A DNA stretch of 64,000 nucleotides from Leadbetterella sp964423865 (lineage in GTDB: Bacteria; Bacteroidota; Bacteroidia; Cytophagales; Spirosomataceae), in contig CAYRGN010000015.1 in assembly GCA_964423865.1 (NCBI GenBank), positions 1-64,000 on the forward strand, in the 5' to 3' direction. The notes beneath the pieces are model-generated. The model was given only the letters and a program-made list of their open reading frames with translations. It searched no databases and was not told the origin of the DNA. A program made the translations under genes and the position numbers. Positions 25,961-35,113 of the stretch are shown here, one piece after another. Every line of letters begins with the position of its first letter. Position 1 is the stretch's first letter.

Positions 25961-28639
25961 TCATCTCCCCGTCAACACCAGTACCGATCCCACTTTTTTC
26001 TGCTCTCCCGCCTGAGGGAAATCACGGGCGTAATACCGCAACACGTAGGCGAATAGCTGATTGCTGAGCAGTTGACCTTTATAGCGGCCGTCCCATTGTT
26101 CGGTGAGGTCTTCCGTTTGAAAAACCTGTTCTCCCCAGCGGTTAAAGATCTCCAGTCGGGGCCTTTCAATGAAATGCTGAATCACTTTAAGCGTTTCGTT
26201 ATGCCCGTCGCCATTGGGTGTAAAAGCATCCGGAATTTCCACAATGGGTTCGCAAGCCTCGTCTACATGGAAGGGCTGCTCCAGTGTACAACTGTACTCA
26301 TTGGTGATTTTGACTTTGAAATTTCCGGAGCTGGTATTGGCTTGTAAATTTAAAATAGGGTCCCGGTAATTGGCATGGATAGGGGCGTCACCAGAGGTGA
26401 GCCATTCGTATGTAAATGTGGTCCCCCCGGTGGGTTGAGGCGCAAACGTAAGTCCGTTGTACGGAGGTTCAGTACAAAGATACAGGGGGTCGGGTATGCT
26501 GACTTCAGGCGCCGGTTTAATGTAGATTCTCCCCTCAAATGTGACCGTAGTGCAATGTTCGTTGCCCAGGTTGCCGGTGATGCCGCCGGTGGCGTTTCCA
26601 ATACCGCTTCCAACCGCTGTTTCCCTGTACACTTTCACCGTCAGTTTAATATCGTGCCAGCCTGCCCGTGAAAAATAATGTACGGGGGATTCCTCCTTAT
26701 AGGTAGTGCCTTCTACTTCCCATTCAAACTCATTTTTCATGGGGTCACAGATCTGTTGGGCGGTCAGAAATGTGGGGGCATTGAGGCAGTTGCCGCTGTA
26801 GTTGGCACCGAGTCCCTGTCCGTCTTGTTCCGGCTTGGCCGCTACCACGTTGGGAAAACCCAGTTTGGTGGTGCCGGCCACTTCCGCGCCGGGGTTTCCG
26901 GGTTGGTTGAGCGTAAAACTCACCGCATCTCTCCCCGCCTCATCAGGTTCCTGTATATAATGGATGGCCCCTGAATTATTGATGGTGACATATACATATT
27001 TTGCGCCCGCGCCGTATTTAGGCCCCAGGGCCAGGGCGCCGAACTCCTCTCGGGAAGACGCGATTTCGGTGACGGAGTCGTCCGCCAGGTTGATCTGTAG
27101 AAGTTTGGATTCCACATTGTTGCCGTCGCCTTTTAATGTGACGTACAGAAAAGCACCGTTCGGACTGAATGCCAGGCCGTACACCGTAGGCGGGGCCGGA
27201 TATCCTATAAGGTTAATCGTTCGCAGAGCCGACAAGGCGTTGGTCTCCGGGTCGCGGGAAGCAACTTGTATCTGGTTTTCTCCGTTAATCACCAGCCCGT
27301 GGGCCAATTGGGTTCCGTCAGGTGAAATGGCTACGTATCCTTCCGAAACCGTTCCGGCTTGTAGCGGGGGCATGGTTTGGGTGGTGGTGAGCGTACCCAG
27401 GGAATCGACCATAACCGACTGGAAGTTTCCCGTAACGGCATCGTAGGCCGTTAAAAAATACGATTCATCGTCGCCACTACGCTCGGCAATGATCTTCCCG
27501 CTCATGTTCACCGCCAGGGGGATATTCGCTTCTACTACGGCACCCCGCCGGTCGTTTTCCCGCATGTCAATAATCGAATAGGTGAGCAGTCCCGTGGTCT
27601 CATCCACCGTAAAAAGATAATAGTTGATGAAGTCGCAGGCGCTGCAAACCGGTTTAGGTACAAGCGCCACACCTTGGGCGCCCACGTTTTTCCCGGCAAA
27701 GGGATCATCGCCGAGGAAAGGTATTTCAGAATCGTCATCTCCGGAATACAGTTTGTGGCCGTCGGTATACAATACCAGGCGGTTGTTCTGGTCAAATACC
27801 ATGGCCGCGGCCTCGTCGGTCCGCATTTCGTTGACCTCGGGTCGTGTAGGTTCAAAGGAAGGATTGGTGATTTCGGGCTGAGGGTCAAGACTTCCGTCTT
27901 CTGAAAGGGAATCCTGTACCATTTCATCGCCGGTCAGGGTGAATTCAATTCCCGAGCCGTATCCGAAATACCATTTTTCCGAACCGCCGCCTGTGCTGGG
28001 ATCTTCATAACACAGTTTTACATTGATTTTGGCTGAGCGTGAGCAGCCGGTTAGGTTATCAATGACTTCTACCGAATAGCAGCCCGCATCGGTCACATCA
28101 ATGGTGGAAGTAGTTTCTCCGCCCGGAAACCATTTGTAGCTTACATTGGAAGGGCGGGAGTTGAAAAGCCCTTTGTAAGGATCGAGCGTGATGGTTTTCC
28201 CCTGGCAGATGGTGGTGTCTTTTTCCGTTTTGCTGTCAAACAGGGGTTGGTCGGGATAATACCCTACGAGGATATCGCGGGTGTAGGGGCCGGCCAGCAC
28301 GGTCCCGCCGTTATCTATGGCGGAGACAGTTACTGTATAGGTATTGGGGGTGGTGTACATGTGGGAGGGGTTCCTCGGCCCTCCGGTTTGCACGGTACCG
28401 TCTCCGAAATCCCAGGTCCAGCTTCCGGAATTATTGACAGAGGCCTCAAAAAAGTAGGCCCTTTCATCGCAGGAGGTGGGTGCCTGGGGAGTACCGGTTC
28501 CGGTTCCGGGAGAAGTGACCGGAGAGGAGTTCGGGTTAGCCAGGCAGGCGTTCTTGCTTACATACAATTGCGCTTCGGAAACGGATATTCCGAAGAAGAT
28601 CAGAGCCCAGATTAGAAGCAAACGTTTTCCCATAACCAT
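25961..28639 (-). CDS. Gliding-motility-associated C-terminal (T9SS type B) secreted protein with PKD domain
   Basis: An 892-residue secreted protein. It has a signal peptide (about 1-24, ending SVSEAQ), a PKD domain (about 45-125, SWTWDFGDGTVQTGG), a segment with a Cys-rich PKD-like fold (TDAGCYSVEVIDNLTGCSRSA) and a long central region with beta-propeller-like repeats (ISPDGTQLAHGL, FSPNGAFLYVTLKG). The C-terminal 90 residues (IPDAFTPNGDGHNETLKV, LEIFNRWGEQVF, WDGRYKGQLL) are the CHU_C/type B sorting domain for type IX secretion. The substrate or adhesive target is unknown. The start may be the second Met at 28633. It is divergent from the PorP/SprF-like gene. Confidence 0.9.
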   Translation of the reverse strand: MVMGKRLLLIWALIFFGISVSEAQLYVSKNACLANPNSSPVTSPGTGTGTPQAPTSCDERAYFFEASVNNSGSWTWDFGDGTVQTGGPRNPSHMYTTPNTYTVTVSAIDNGGTVLAGPYTRDILVGYYPDQPLFDSKTEKDTTICQGKTITLDPYKGLFNSRPSNVSYKWFPGGETTSTIDVTDAGCYSVEVIDNLTGCSRSAKINVKLCYEDPSTGGGSEKWYFGYGSGIEFTLTGDEMVQDSLSEDGSLDPQPEITNPSFEPTRPEVNEMRTDEAAAMVFDQNNRLVLYTDGHKLYSGDDDSEIPFLGDDPFAGKNVGAQGVALVPKPVCSACDFINYYLFTVDETTGLLTYSIIDMRENDRRGAVVEANIPLAVNMSGKIIAERSGDDESYFLTAYDAVTGNFQSVMVDSLGTLTTTQTMPPLQAGTVSEGYVAISPDGTQLAHGLVINGENQIQVASRDPETNALSALRTINLIGYPAPPTVYGLAFSPNGAFLYVTLKGDGNNVESKLLQINLADDSVTEIASSREEFGALALGPKYGAGAKYVYVTINNSGAIHYIQEPDEAGRDAVSFTLNQPGNPGAEVAGTTKLGFPNVVAAKPEQDGQGLGANYSGNCLNAPTFLTAQQICDPMKNEFEWEVEGTTYKEESPVHYFSRAGWHDIKLTVKVYRETAVGSGIGNATGGITGNLGNEHCTTVTFEGRIYIKPAPEVSIPDPLYLCTEPPYNGLTFAPQPTGGTTFTYEWLTSGDAPIHANYRDPILNLQANTSSGNFKVKITNEYSCTLEQPFHVDEACEPIVEIPDAFTPNGDGHNETLKVIQHFIERPRLEIFNRWGEQVFQTEDLTEQWDGRYKGQLLSNQLFAYVLRYYARDFPQAGEQKKVGSVLVLTGR

Positions 28640-28714
28640 TCTTCACACTTATCTAAACGCAAAAAAACATATAAATGTACAATTAAGAAAGTTAGATTTT
28701 TTGTGTACTTGAAT

Positions 28715-28722
28715 TAACTTTG
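28715..28722 (+). promoter_or_regulatory. Candidate -7 element of the porP/sprF-like gene
   Basis: TAACTTTG fits TAnnTTTG in the divergent gap between the T9SS cargo gene and the PorP-like gene, about 110 bp before the ATG. No well-spaced -33 box is seen. Confidence 0.4.
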
Positions 28723-28782
28723 CTTAATTTTAAGTCGATACGAAACGGGGATTTCCAACGTTTTGTGAGGAAACAACGTCTT

Positions 28783-28827
28783 AATAACAAAGGTGACGTG
28801 GGAATAATAACAGAGGTTACGTGGGAA
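28783..28827 (+). repeat. Tandem 22-bp direct repeat before the porP/sprF-like gene
   Basis: Two copies of AATAACARAGGTKACGTGGGAA (28783-28804 and 28806-28827; 20 of 22 bases identical) are spaced by one helical-scale period of 23 bp and end 5 bp before the proposed ATG. It could be a protein-binding site or a leader element. Confidence 0.8.
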
Positions 28828-28832
28828 AACAA

Positions 28833-29867
28833 ATGAAGAGAATTCTATGGGTATGGTTGTGGGCCACACAGGCGGTAATGGGACAAGATCCCCAGTTTAC
28901 CCAGTTTTATGCGGCCCCCATGTACCATAATCCTGCGTTTACCGGGTCAGGTTATGCGCCCCGGCTGATGATGAATTACCGGAACCAGTGGCCATCGCTG
29001 AATGCCAATTTTGTGACCAGTATGTTTAGCCTGGACCACTACATCGACCGGTTTAACAGCGGCATAGGCGTGATGCTCTTAAGTGATAAACAGGGTTATA
29101 ACCTCTCCAATACCGAAGTACGCCTCCTTTATTCCTACGAAATGAAAATCGACCGGAATAACGGACTGAGGTTCGGACTGAACGGGGGCTATGCATTTCG
29201 GGGATTGCAGCCCGGAGGACTGGTTTTTGGAGATCAGCTGGAAGAAAACGGCACTATCCGGCCGGGTGGAACCCAGGATCCAGTGGTGAATTCCAACCTG
29301 CAATCTGTCAATAACCTCGACGTAGGTGCCGGTCTCCTCTATTTCAACCCGAAGTATTTCCTGGGCGCTTCCATGAACCACCTTACGGAACCCCGGCTCA
29401 GCTTTTTTAAGGAGCCGGCCGGAACCATACCGGCGCTGCCGCGCTTGCTGGTGGTGCACGGGGGGTATAACGTAGACCTGAGCCACCTGATTACCGACAG
29501 TTATTCGGAACAGGAATTTACTATCACGCCTACTTTCCTGTATAAAAAGCAAGGACCTTACTCCCAGCTCGATGTGGGAGCATACGTCACCTATTCGCCT
29601 TTGACCGTAGGGCTGCAGTACCGGGGAATTCCCCTGACCAAGGCTTTTAATAATTTCCCTAACCAGGATGCCCTTTCCGGGGTGATCGGGGTGCGGTATG
29701 AAAATTTTTCCTTCGGTTACAGCTATGACCTCACCGTTTCCGGTTTAGGCGCCCGGTCTGGCGGCTCCCATGAAATTACCATCGCCTACCAGCTGCCCCA
29801 GATGGAGATAGAACGCAATCCCCGCAACAAAGTGAGGCGGAAAGCCCTGGCTTGCCCTAAATTTTAA
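28833..29867 (+). CDS. PorP/SprF family type IX secretion-associated outer-membrane protein
   Basis: A 344-residue outer-membrane beta-barrel protein of the PorP/SprF family. The N-terminus has a signal peptide (to about VMGQ) and the family hallmark QDPQFTQFYAAPMYHNPAFTG, then GVMLLSDKQG and the C-terminal GSHEITIAYQLP. The frame opens at GTG 28821, but that codon lies inside the tandem repeat, so ATG 28833 is preferred. Members of this family pair with type B sorting-domain cargo and help attach or export it; here the cargo gene is divergent and adjacent. Confidence 0.9.
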   Translation: MKRILWVWLWATQAVMGQDPQFTQFYAAPMYHNPAFTGSGYAPRLMMNYRNQWPSLNANFVTSMFSLDHYIDRFNSGIGVMLLSDKQGYNLSNTEVRLLYSYEMKIDRNNGLRFGLNGGYAFRGLQPGGLVFGDQLEENGTIRPGGTQDPVVNSNLQSVNNLDVGAGLLYFNPKYFLGASMNHLTEPRLSFFKEPAGTIPALPRLLVVHGGYNVDLSHLITDSYSEQEFTITPTFLYKKQGPYSQLDVGAYVTYSPLTVGLQYRGIPLTKAFNNFPNQDALSGVIGVRYENFSFGYSYDLTVSGLGARSGGSHEITIAYQLPQMEIERNPRNKVRRKALACPKF

Positions 29868-29931
29868 GTCGATTAGCAATCTTTTTTCGGGAAGTGCTGT
29901 TATATAGGGTATGTACTTCAAACGTAATTGA

Positions 29932-31965
29932 ATGAGACTTTTCTTTGTACTCCTGTTCACCTCTTTTATCAGTTTTGGTCAGTCTGCGCCCACCGGCATT
30001 GTAAAGCCCGCTCAATGGACCTATAAAATTGTTCCGGAAACTGTGGAACCCGGAGGCTCTGCGGAAATTGTTTTTTCAGCAAAAATTAATGAGGGTTGGA
30101 AAATGTATGCAGCCGAAATGGATCCGGACATTGGACCTATCACCCTGCAGTTTTTAGTTAAAGATAGTAAAGACTTAAAATTAATAGGTAAACCGAAACC
30201 GTCGCATGCTCCCAAAAGAGTAAGAGAAGAGGTTTGGGAGATGGGAGATGAGGAAGTATACGCTTTAGTATATTACAATCAGGTGGAATACAGGCAGAAA
30301 GTGCAAGTGACAGGCCCAGCACCGCTTTTAGCCATTGATTTGAGTTTTCAGACCTGTCAGGATGCAGGCGTATGTGTAAATGGAGACGAGTCGTTTACTT
30401 TAAAGATACCTGTATCCAAGACAACTACTGCTGTGGTTCCGGTAGAAAATTTAGGGAAAGGAAGTCCGAACGCTATTGTAGATCAGCTTGAAACAGGGGT
30501 AGAAGATACGCTTAATAAAGCTCAGGTTACGGTTGAAAATGTGATTCCTGAACCCCGTCAGGATACGGCCTCTACACCTTCCCCCGCAGAGCAGAACACT
30601 GGCATGTGGAAATTTCTCCTTATTGCCTTTGGTGCCGGTTTCGCTTCCATTTTTATGCCTTGTATCTATCCCATCATGCCCATGACGGTGAGCTACTTTA
30701 CCAAGCAGAAAGACGGTAAGTTCAAAGCTATTTTTTACGGGATCAGCATCATGCTGATTTTTGCGGTGATGGGGCTGATCACCATGGCCCTGGGCGCTTC
30801 CTTCCTGAATGCACTCAGTACGCATTGGATACCTAATATTATCTTTTTTATTATCTTTATTATCTTTGGATTCGCCCTGCTCGGTGCTTTTGAGATTGTG
30901 TTGCCTCACGGAGCGGTGAACAGTATCGACCGCCTGGGCGACAAGGGCGGTCTGATCGGTATTTTCTTTATGGCCCTGACCCTGGTGGTGGTGTCTTTCA
31001 GCTGTACCGTGCCTTTTGTAGGTTCCCTCCTGATTGGCGCTGCGGGTGGCGAGGTGCTGAAACCGCTCTACGGTATGCTGGCTTTCGGCTTGCCCTTTGC
31101 CCTGGTATTTGCAGGCCTGGCCATGTTTCCGCAATACCTGAAAAGTTTGCCCAAATCAGGTGGCTGGCTGAATGAACTCAAAGCTGTATTTGGCTTTCTG
31201 GAGTTTGCGCTGGCCTTGAAATTCCTGAGCAATATTGACCTGGCGTACCATTGGAACCTGATTCACCGCAATGTTTTCCTGGTGATCTGGATTGTGGTGG
31301 CGGTGATCATCGGATTGTACATTTTAGGTTTCATGCGCATGCCCAAAGATGAAAAAGTCACGCGGTACAGTCCTTTGCGTATCGCCTTTGCCGTCTTGTT
31401 CTTTGGAATTGCCGCGTATATGCTTCCCGGGGTGACCAACAAGCCCCTGAGTGCTTTGTCGGGTATCCTGCCTCCTCTGCCCACCCAGGCCACGGCATCT
31501 GCGGCGCCCAAACCTGACCAGATGCGGGCCTTGCCCCACGGTCTATGGGGCTTTAACGAGATAGAAGATGCCCTGGCGCATTCGCGCGAAACCGGGAAAC
31601 CCGTGCTGATTGACTTCACCGGTTATGCCTGCGCCAACTGCCGGAAGATGGAGGAAAACGTATGGTCAAAACCCGATGTACTGCAAAGCCTGAAAGAAGA
31701 TTTCGTGATCGCCTCCCTGTACGTAGACGACAAGAAGGCACTGCCGGAAGAGAGGCATTATGTGTCTTCCTTTGACCAGAAACTGAAGACCACCATCGGC
31801 GCGAAGAACCTGGATTTCCAGATGAGCCGGTACAACAGCAATGCCCAGCCGTACTATATTATTGTGGATGGGGAAGGAGAAACGGTGACCGATCCCGTGG
31901 CCTATACCTCCCACGAAGACTTCCGGGCCTTCCTGGAAAGGGGAAAGTCAGCCTTCACCCGGTAG
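29932..31965 (+). CDS. DsbD-like protein-disulfide reductase
   Basis: A 677-residue membrane protein that moves reducing power from cytoplasmic thioredoxin to the periplasm. Order: signal peptide (to about SFGQS), a periplasmic DsbD-alpha/DsbC-like domain (about 20-165, with SFQTCQDAGVCVNGD), a central 8-helix domain (about 225-505) with the paired redox cysteines C244 (FMPCIYP) and C358 (FSCTVP), and a C-terminal thioredoxin-like domain with C567-A-N-C570 (TGYACANCRKME). All redox cysteines are present. It fits functionally with the TlpA-like protein encoded at 23224-23742. Confidence 0.93.
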   Translation: MRLFFVLLFTSFISFGQSAPTGIVKPAQWTYKIVPETVEPGGSAEIVFSAKINEGWKMYAAEMDPDIGPITLQFLVKDSKDLKLIGKPKPSHAPKRVREEVWEMGDEEVYALVYYNQVEYRQKVQVTGPAPLLAIDLSFQTCQDAGVCVNGDESFTLKIPVSKTTTAVVPVENLGKGSPNAIVDQLETGVEDTLNKAQVTVENVIPEPRQDTASTPSPAEQNTGMWKFLLIAFGAGFASIFMPCIYPIMPMTVSYFTKQKDGKFKAIFYGISIMLIFAVMGLITMALGASFLNALSTHWIPNIIFFIIFIIFGFALLGAFEIVLPHGAVNSIDRLGDKGGLIGIFFMALTLVVVSFSCTVPFVGSLLIGAAGGEVLKPLYGMLAFGLPFALVFAGLAMFPQYLKSLPKSGGWLNELKAVFGFLEFALALKFLSNIDLAYHWNLIHRNVFLVIWIVVAVIIGLYILGFMRMPKDEKVTRYSPLRIAFAVLFFGIAAYMLPGVTNKPLSALSGILPPLPTQATASAAPKPDQMRALPHGLWGFNEIEDALAHSRETGKPVLIDFTGYACANCRKMEENVWSKPDVLQSLKEDFVIASLYVDDKKALPEERHYVSSFDQKLKTTIGAKNLDFQMSRYNSNAQPYYIIVDGEGETVTDPVAYTSHEDFRAFLERGKSAFTR

Positions 31966-32015
31966 AATTAAGGTATTTTTAAGGCCCGATTAGTTTTCGC
32001 CGTATAAAATTGCGA

Positions 32016-32023
32016 TATTTTTG
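32016..32023 (+). promoter_or_regulatory. -7 promoter element of the FUSC gene
   Basis: TATTTTTG fits TAnnTTTG; a TTTC box 17 bp upstream (31995-31998) may serve as -33. The element overlaps the furthest-upstream in-frame TTG (32021), which therefore cannot be the translation start if this promoter is used. Confidence 0.5.
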
Positions 32024-32041
32024 CAGCGAATTTCTAAAGCG

Positions 32042-34261
32042 GTGCTGCACAGAGCCAATAAACATATCCTTTCGTTTGACTTTTTCAAGTCGGCCGTATT
32101 TTGCCTCATCCTGGTCGGAGCATTGGCGTGGGGATTTTATGCGGATAACTACAAGGCCGTATTTCCCCTGTCTATCGGGGCTATCCTGGCTTATTTTCCG
32201 AATATTGAAGGCAGTCAGCGCCACCGGATCGCTGGAATTGTGCTGGGTTTTGCCTGGAGCTTCCTGATGCTGGCGGTGCAGCTGACCCTGTTTGATACTC
32301 CGCAGTGGTTTCATTTCGTGGTCATGCTGTCTTTTGTCTTCATTACCTCCATGCTGTCGGTGTACGGACTGCGGGGCGGCAGCATCTCTTTCGGCGGACT
32401 TTTCGCCATAGTATCCAGTTACGGAATTCACGCCATGGGATTTACCCATGCCGACAGCCTCCAATATGTGCTGGCGGGCGGGGTGATCTATATTGTATTG
32501 TCGGCTATCAGCCAGTTTTTCTACCAGGGGCATCATATCCGGGGTATGCTGGCCGACTGCGTGGAGCTTACCGGGGAATATTACCGCAAACTGGAGCAGC
32601 AGGTGTGGGACAGCAAAGACGTGGAAGCGGAGATCCTGCATATCGAGAGCCAGCTGAATACGCATCACGAGATCCTGCGTTCGGCCCTGCTGAACAAGCA
32701 GAACCGCTTGTTTTCTTCGAATAAGAACCGGAGGTTTTACCTGATTTTCAGGGAAATTGTGGACCTGTACGAAATGGCTTTGGCGGGGCATCACGACCTG
32801 GAACAGGCCCGGGATCATTTTGACGGTACCGAACCCCTGGTGCAACCCTACCGTAAGTTCAGTATCCTGATGATTGAGGAGCTGGAGCGTTTCGGAGAGT
32901 TTCTGAGGCTGAACCGGAAATTTACGGTCGACCCTCTCCTGAAAACCCGGTTGATGGAAGCGGAGGAGAACCTGAAACCTCTGCTCAGAAGCCGTTCACG
33001 GGAGGCCCATGAACGCATGCTTATCCTGAGAAATCTTATAGACCTGGAATACAAGCAGCTGAATAAGCTGGGTGTGATCAGTAAACACTACGAAAACCTG
33101 TTCTTTACCGATAAGATACGGCCGGAAGGGGACGCGCGTTTCATTACGGCCCAGGATTATTCCTACAAAATTCTGCTCAGTAACCTGAATTTTGATTCTT
33201 CCATTTTCAGGCATTCGGTGCGGCTTTGTGTGGCCATAGCCATCTGTTTTTTGCTGGAGGATGTGATCAGCGCGGAAAACACCTCCTGGATTATCGCGAC
33301 CTGTATTGTGGTACTCCGCCCGAATTACGGACTTACGCGTTCGCGGGCGTTTGACCGCATCGGCGGTACCATCCTGGGAGGCATCATCACCCTGGTCATT
33401 TTATGGATAACCGACTACCGGCCGGCTTTGCTCACCGTAGCGGGGGTTAGCCTTACCCTGGGTTTTTCGTATGTAGCCACCCGTTATCTCCTGGCATCTA
33501 CCTATATCACCTTGTCGATCATGATGATGTACGTGGCTTTTACCGGGGGAGCATTTGACCTGGTGGTAGACCGTGTTTTTTACACGTTCATTGGGTCGGC
33601 CATTGGGTTGTTGGTTATTTACTTTATTTTTCCCGTCTGGGAGAAGGAAACCATATTCACGGCCATTCACAATGCCATCAACGCCAACCGGAATTATCTG
33701 GAAGCGGTAAATGAAATGTACACCACCAAGGAAACTGTGGATACCGATTTTAAACTGCTGAGGAAAGAGGCGTTTGTCAAGAACGGTAACCTGTATGAAG
33801 CATTTCAGCGCATGAAAGATGATCCGAAATCCAAGCGCAGCCAACTCAGCAACAGTTACGCGGTGGTACTGCTGAGCCATTCCCTCCTGAAAGGGGTGGC
33901 CGCCTATTCCACCTATATCCAGAGCCATCAGACTACCGAGATTTCGGAAGATTTCAAGACGGTCATGCGGTATATTGGCGATCAGTTGCAAGAGGCGGCC
34001 CGCATTGTGAACGGGAGGAGACCGTCTTCTTCCCTCCTGGAAAACCCTTTGAGGGCCATGGAGGGCCTCGATAAATATTACTACGAACTAGACAGGCTGA
34101 GAGAGTTGGAACTGGAATCGGGAGTGGCGCAGATGAGTTATGAAACCAGCCTGAAACTCCAGGAAGGCCGCATGATCCTGGACCAGATCAAAGCCATTAA
34201 AAGCCTCGCCGAAAACATGTTGCAGATGTGCGGAATGCTGAAACAGCGTAATAATGGTTAA
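32042..34261 (+). CDS. FUSC family (YccS-like) inner-membrane protein
   Basis: An integral membrane protein of about 739 residues in the FUSC/YccS family (fusaric-acid-resistance-like, aromatic acid efflux family). It has two blocks of about six helices (start to about 175 and about 385-525) separated and followed by soluble helical domains, the classic duplicated arrangement. The segment TSWIIATCIVVLRPNYGLTRSRAFDRIGGTILGG is the conserved second-block motif. The frame extends to a TTG at 32021, but the likely promoter overlaps it; GTG 32042 is the next candidate start. Substrate is unknown. Confidence 0.85.
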   Translation: MLHRANKHILSFDFFKSAVFCLILVGALAWGFYADNYKAVFPLSIGAILAYFPNIEGSQRHRIAGIVLGFAWSFLMLAVQLTLFDTPQWFHFVVMLSFVFITSMLSVYGLRGGSISFGGLFAIVSSYGIHAMGFTHADSLQYVLAGGVIYIVLSAISQFFYQGHHIRGMLADCVELTGEYYRKLEQQVWDSKDVEAEILHIESQLNTHHEILRSALLNKQNRLFSSNKNRRFYLIFREIVDLYEMALAGHHDLEQARDHFDGTEPLVQPYRKFSILMIEELERFGEFLRLNRKFTVDPLLKTRLMEAEENLKPLLRSRSREAHERMLILRNLIDLEYKQLNKLGVISKHYENLFFTDKIRPEGDARFITAQDYSYKILLSNLNFDSSIFRHSVRLCVAIAICFLLEDVISAENTSWIIATCIVVLRPNYGLTRSRAFDRIGGTILGGIITLVILWITDYRPALLTVAGVSLTLGFSYVATRYLLASTYITLSIMMMYVAFTGGAFDLVVDRVFYTFIGSAIGLLVIYFIFPVWEKETIFTAIHNAINANRNYLEAVNEMYTTKETVDTDFKLLRKEAFVKNGNLYEAFQRMKDDPKSKRSQLSNSYAVVLLSHSLLKGVAAYSTYIQSHQTTEISEDFKTVMRYIGDQLQEAARIVNGRRPSSSLLENPLRAMEGLDKYYYELDRLRELELESGVAQMSYETSLKLQEGRMILDQIKAIKSLAENMLQMCGMLKQRNNG

Positions 34262-34378
34262 TTGTTAATGGTAAATTGTTAATGAGTCCTTGCCACTATT
34301 CCTTTATCATTTTCCACCATTAATCATTGACCATTAACCATTATCTCACTATCCCATTAATCATTGACCATTATCTCA
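34257..34378. repeat. Simple repeats of TTAATGG/CCATTAA type
   Basis: The gap between the FUSC gene and the convergent response regulator holds TTGTTAATGG-like units on the left and CCATTAATCATTGACCATTA units on the right, the latter twice and each followed by TCTCAC. The two sides are roughly complementary. No gene is seen here. Confidence 0.7.
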
Positions 34379-35113
34379 CCATCCCAGGGTGTCTTTCAGT
34401 AGCCGGTATCCCGTCTTGCTCACGGCCAGTTTTTCCCCGTTCTTCAACAGCAGAACGTAGCTGTTTTTTTCGTACAACTCCAGTTTCTGGATACAGGTGG
34501 TATTGACCAGATAAGACCGGTGGATACGGAGGAAGTCGGTGCCGAGGAGGTCTTCCAGCTCTTTCATGGTTTTTTGTTTCAGGAACATGCCTTGGGCGGA
34601 ATGGATACGTACGTAGTCGCCGTAAGACTCCATGTAGTAGATTTCTTCGTGGGCGATCATCTCGATCTTGGAGCCGTTTTTAATGACAATCCGCTGCTGG
34701 TTTAATCCTGCTTGGCTGGTGAGGGCCCGTATCTCCCGGGAGGAATCCTGGTGGGCATGAAACTTTTCTTTCACTTTCTCCAGGGTTTTGAAGAGGCGTT
34801 CGCGGGAGAAGGGTTTCAAGAGGTAATCTACTGCGTTTTTCTCGAAGGCATCAATGGCGTACTGGTCGTAAGCGGTAGAAAACACCACGAGGGGCGGGTC
34901 AGTCAGGAGTTCCAGCATTTCCAGTCCGGTCAGCTTGGGCATCTGGATATCCAGGAAAACCAGGTCGGGCCGGAGGCTGTGGATCAGTTTGATTCCCTCA
35001 AAACCGTCGGAGGCCTCCCCGATAATTTCTATTTCACTCTCGTTTTCCAGGAATTTTTTCACCAGTTCCCGGGCCAGTTCTTCGTCGTCTATTAATAAGG
35101 TTCTTATTTTCAT
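34376..35113 (-). CDS. LytTR-family response regulator
   Basis: A 245-residue regulator with a receiver domain (about 1-120; phospho-acceptor D55 in LVFLDIQMPKLTG, conserved K102 in DYLLKPFSRE) and a LytTR DNA-binding domain (about 140-240; IEMIAHEEIYYMESYGDYVRI, FLRIHRSYLVNT). It overlaps the upstream histidine kinase gene by 4 bp, so the two form a translationally coupled two-component system. Targets are unknown; the LiaF-like gene upstream suggests envelope-related control. Confidence 0.93.
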   Translation of the reverse strand: MKIRTLLIDDEELARELVKKFLENESEIEIIGEASDGFEGIKLIHSLRPDLVFLDIQMPKLTGLEMLELLTDPPLVVFSTAYDQYAIDAFEKNAVDYLLKPFSRERLFKTLEKVKEKFHAHQDSSREIRALTSQAGLNQQRIVIKNGSKIEMIAHEEIYYMESYGDYVRIHSAQGMFLKQKTMKELEDLLGTDFLRIHRSYLVNTTCIQKLELYEKNSYVLLLKNGEKLAVSKTGYRLLKDTLGW

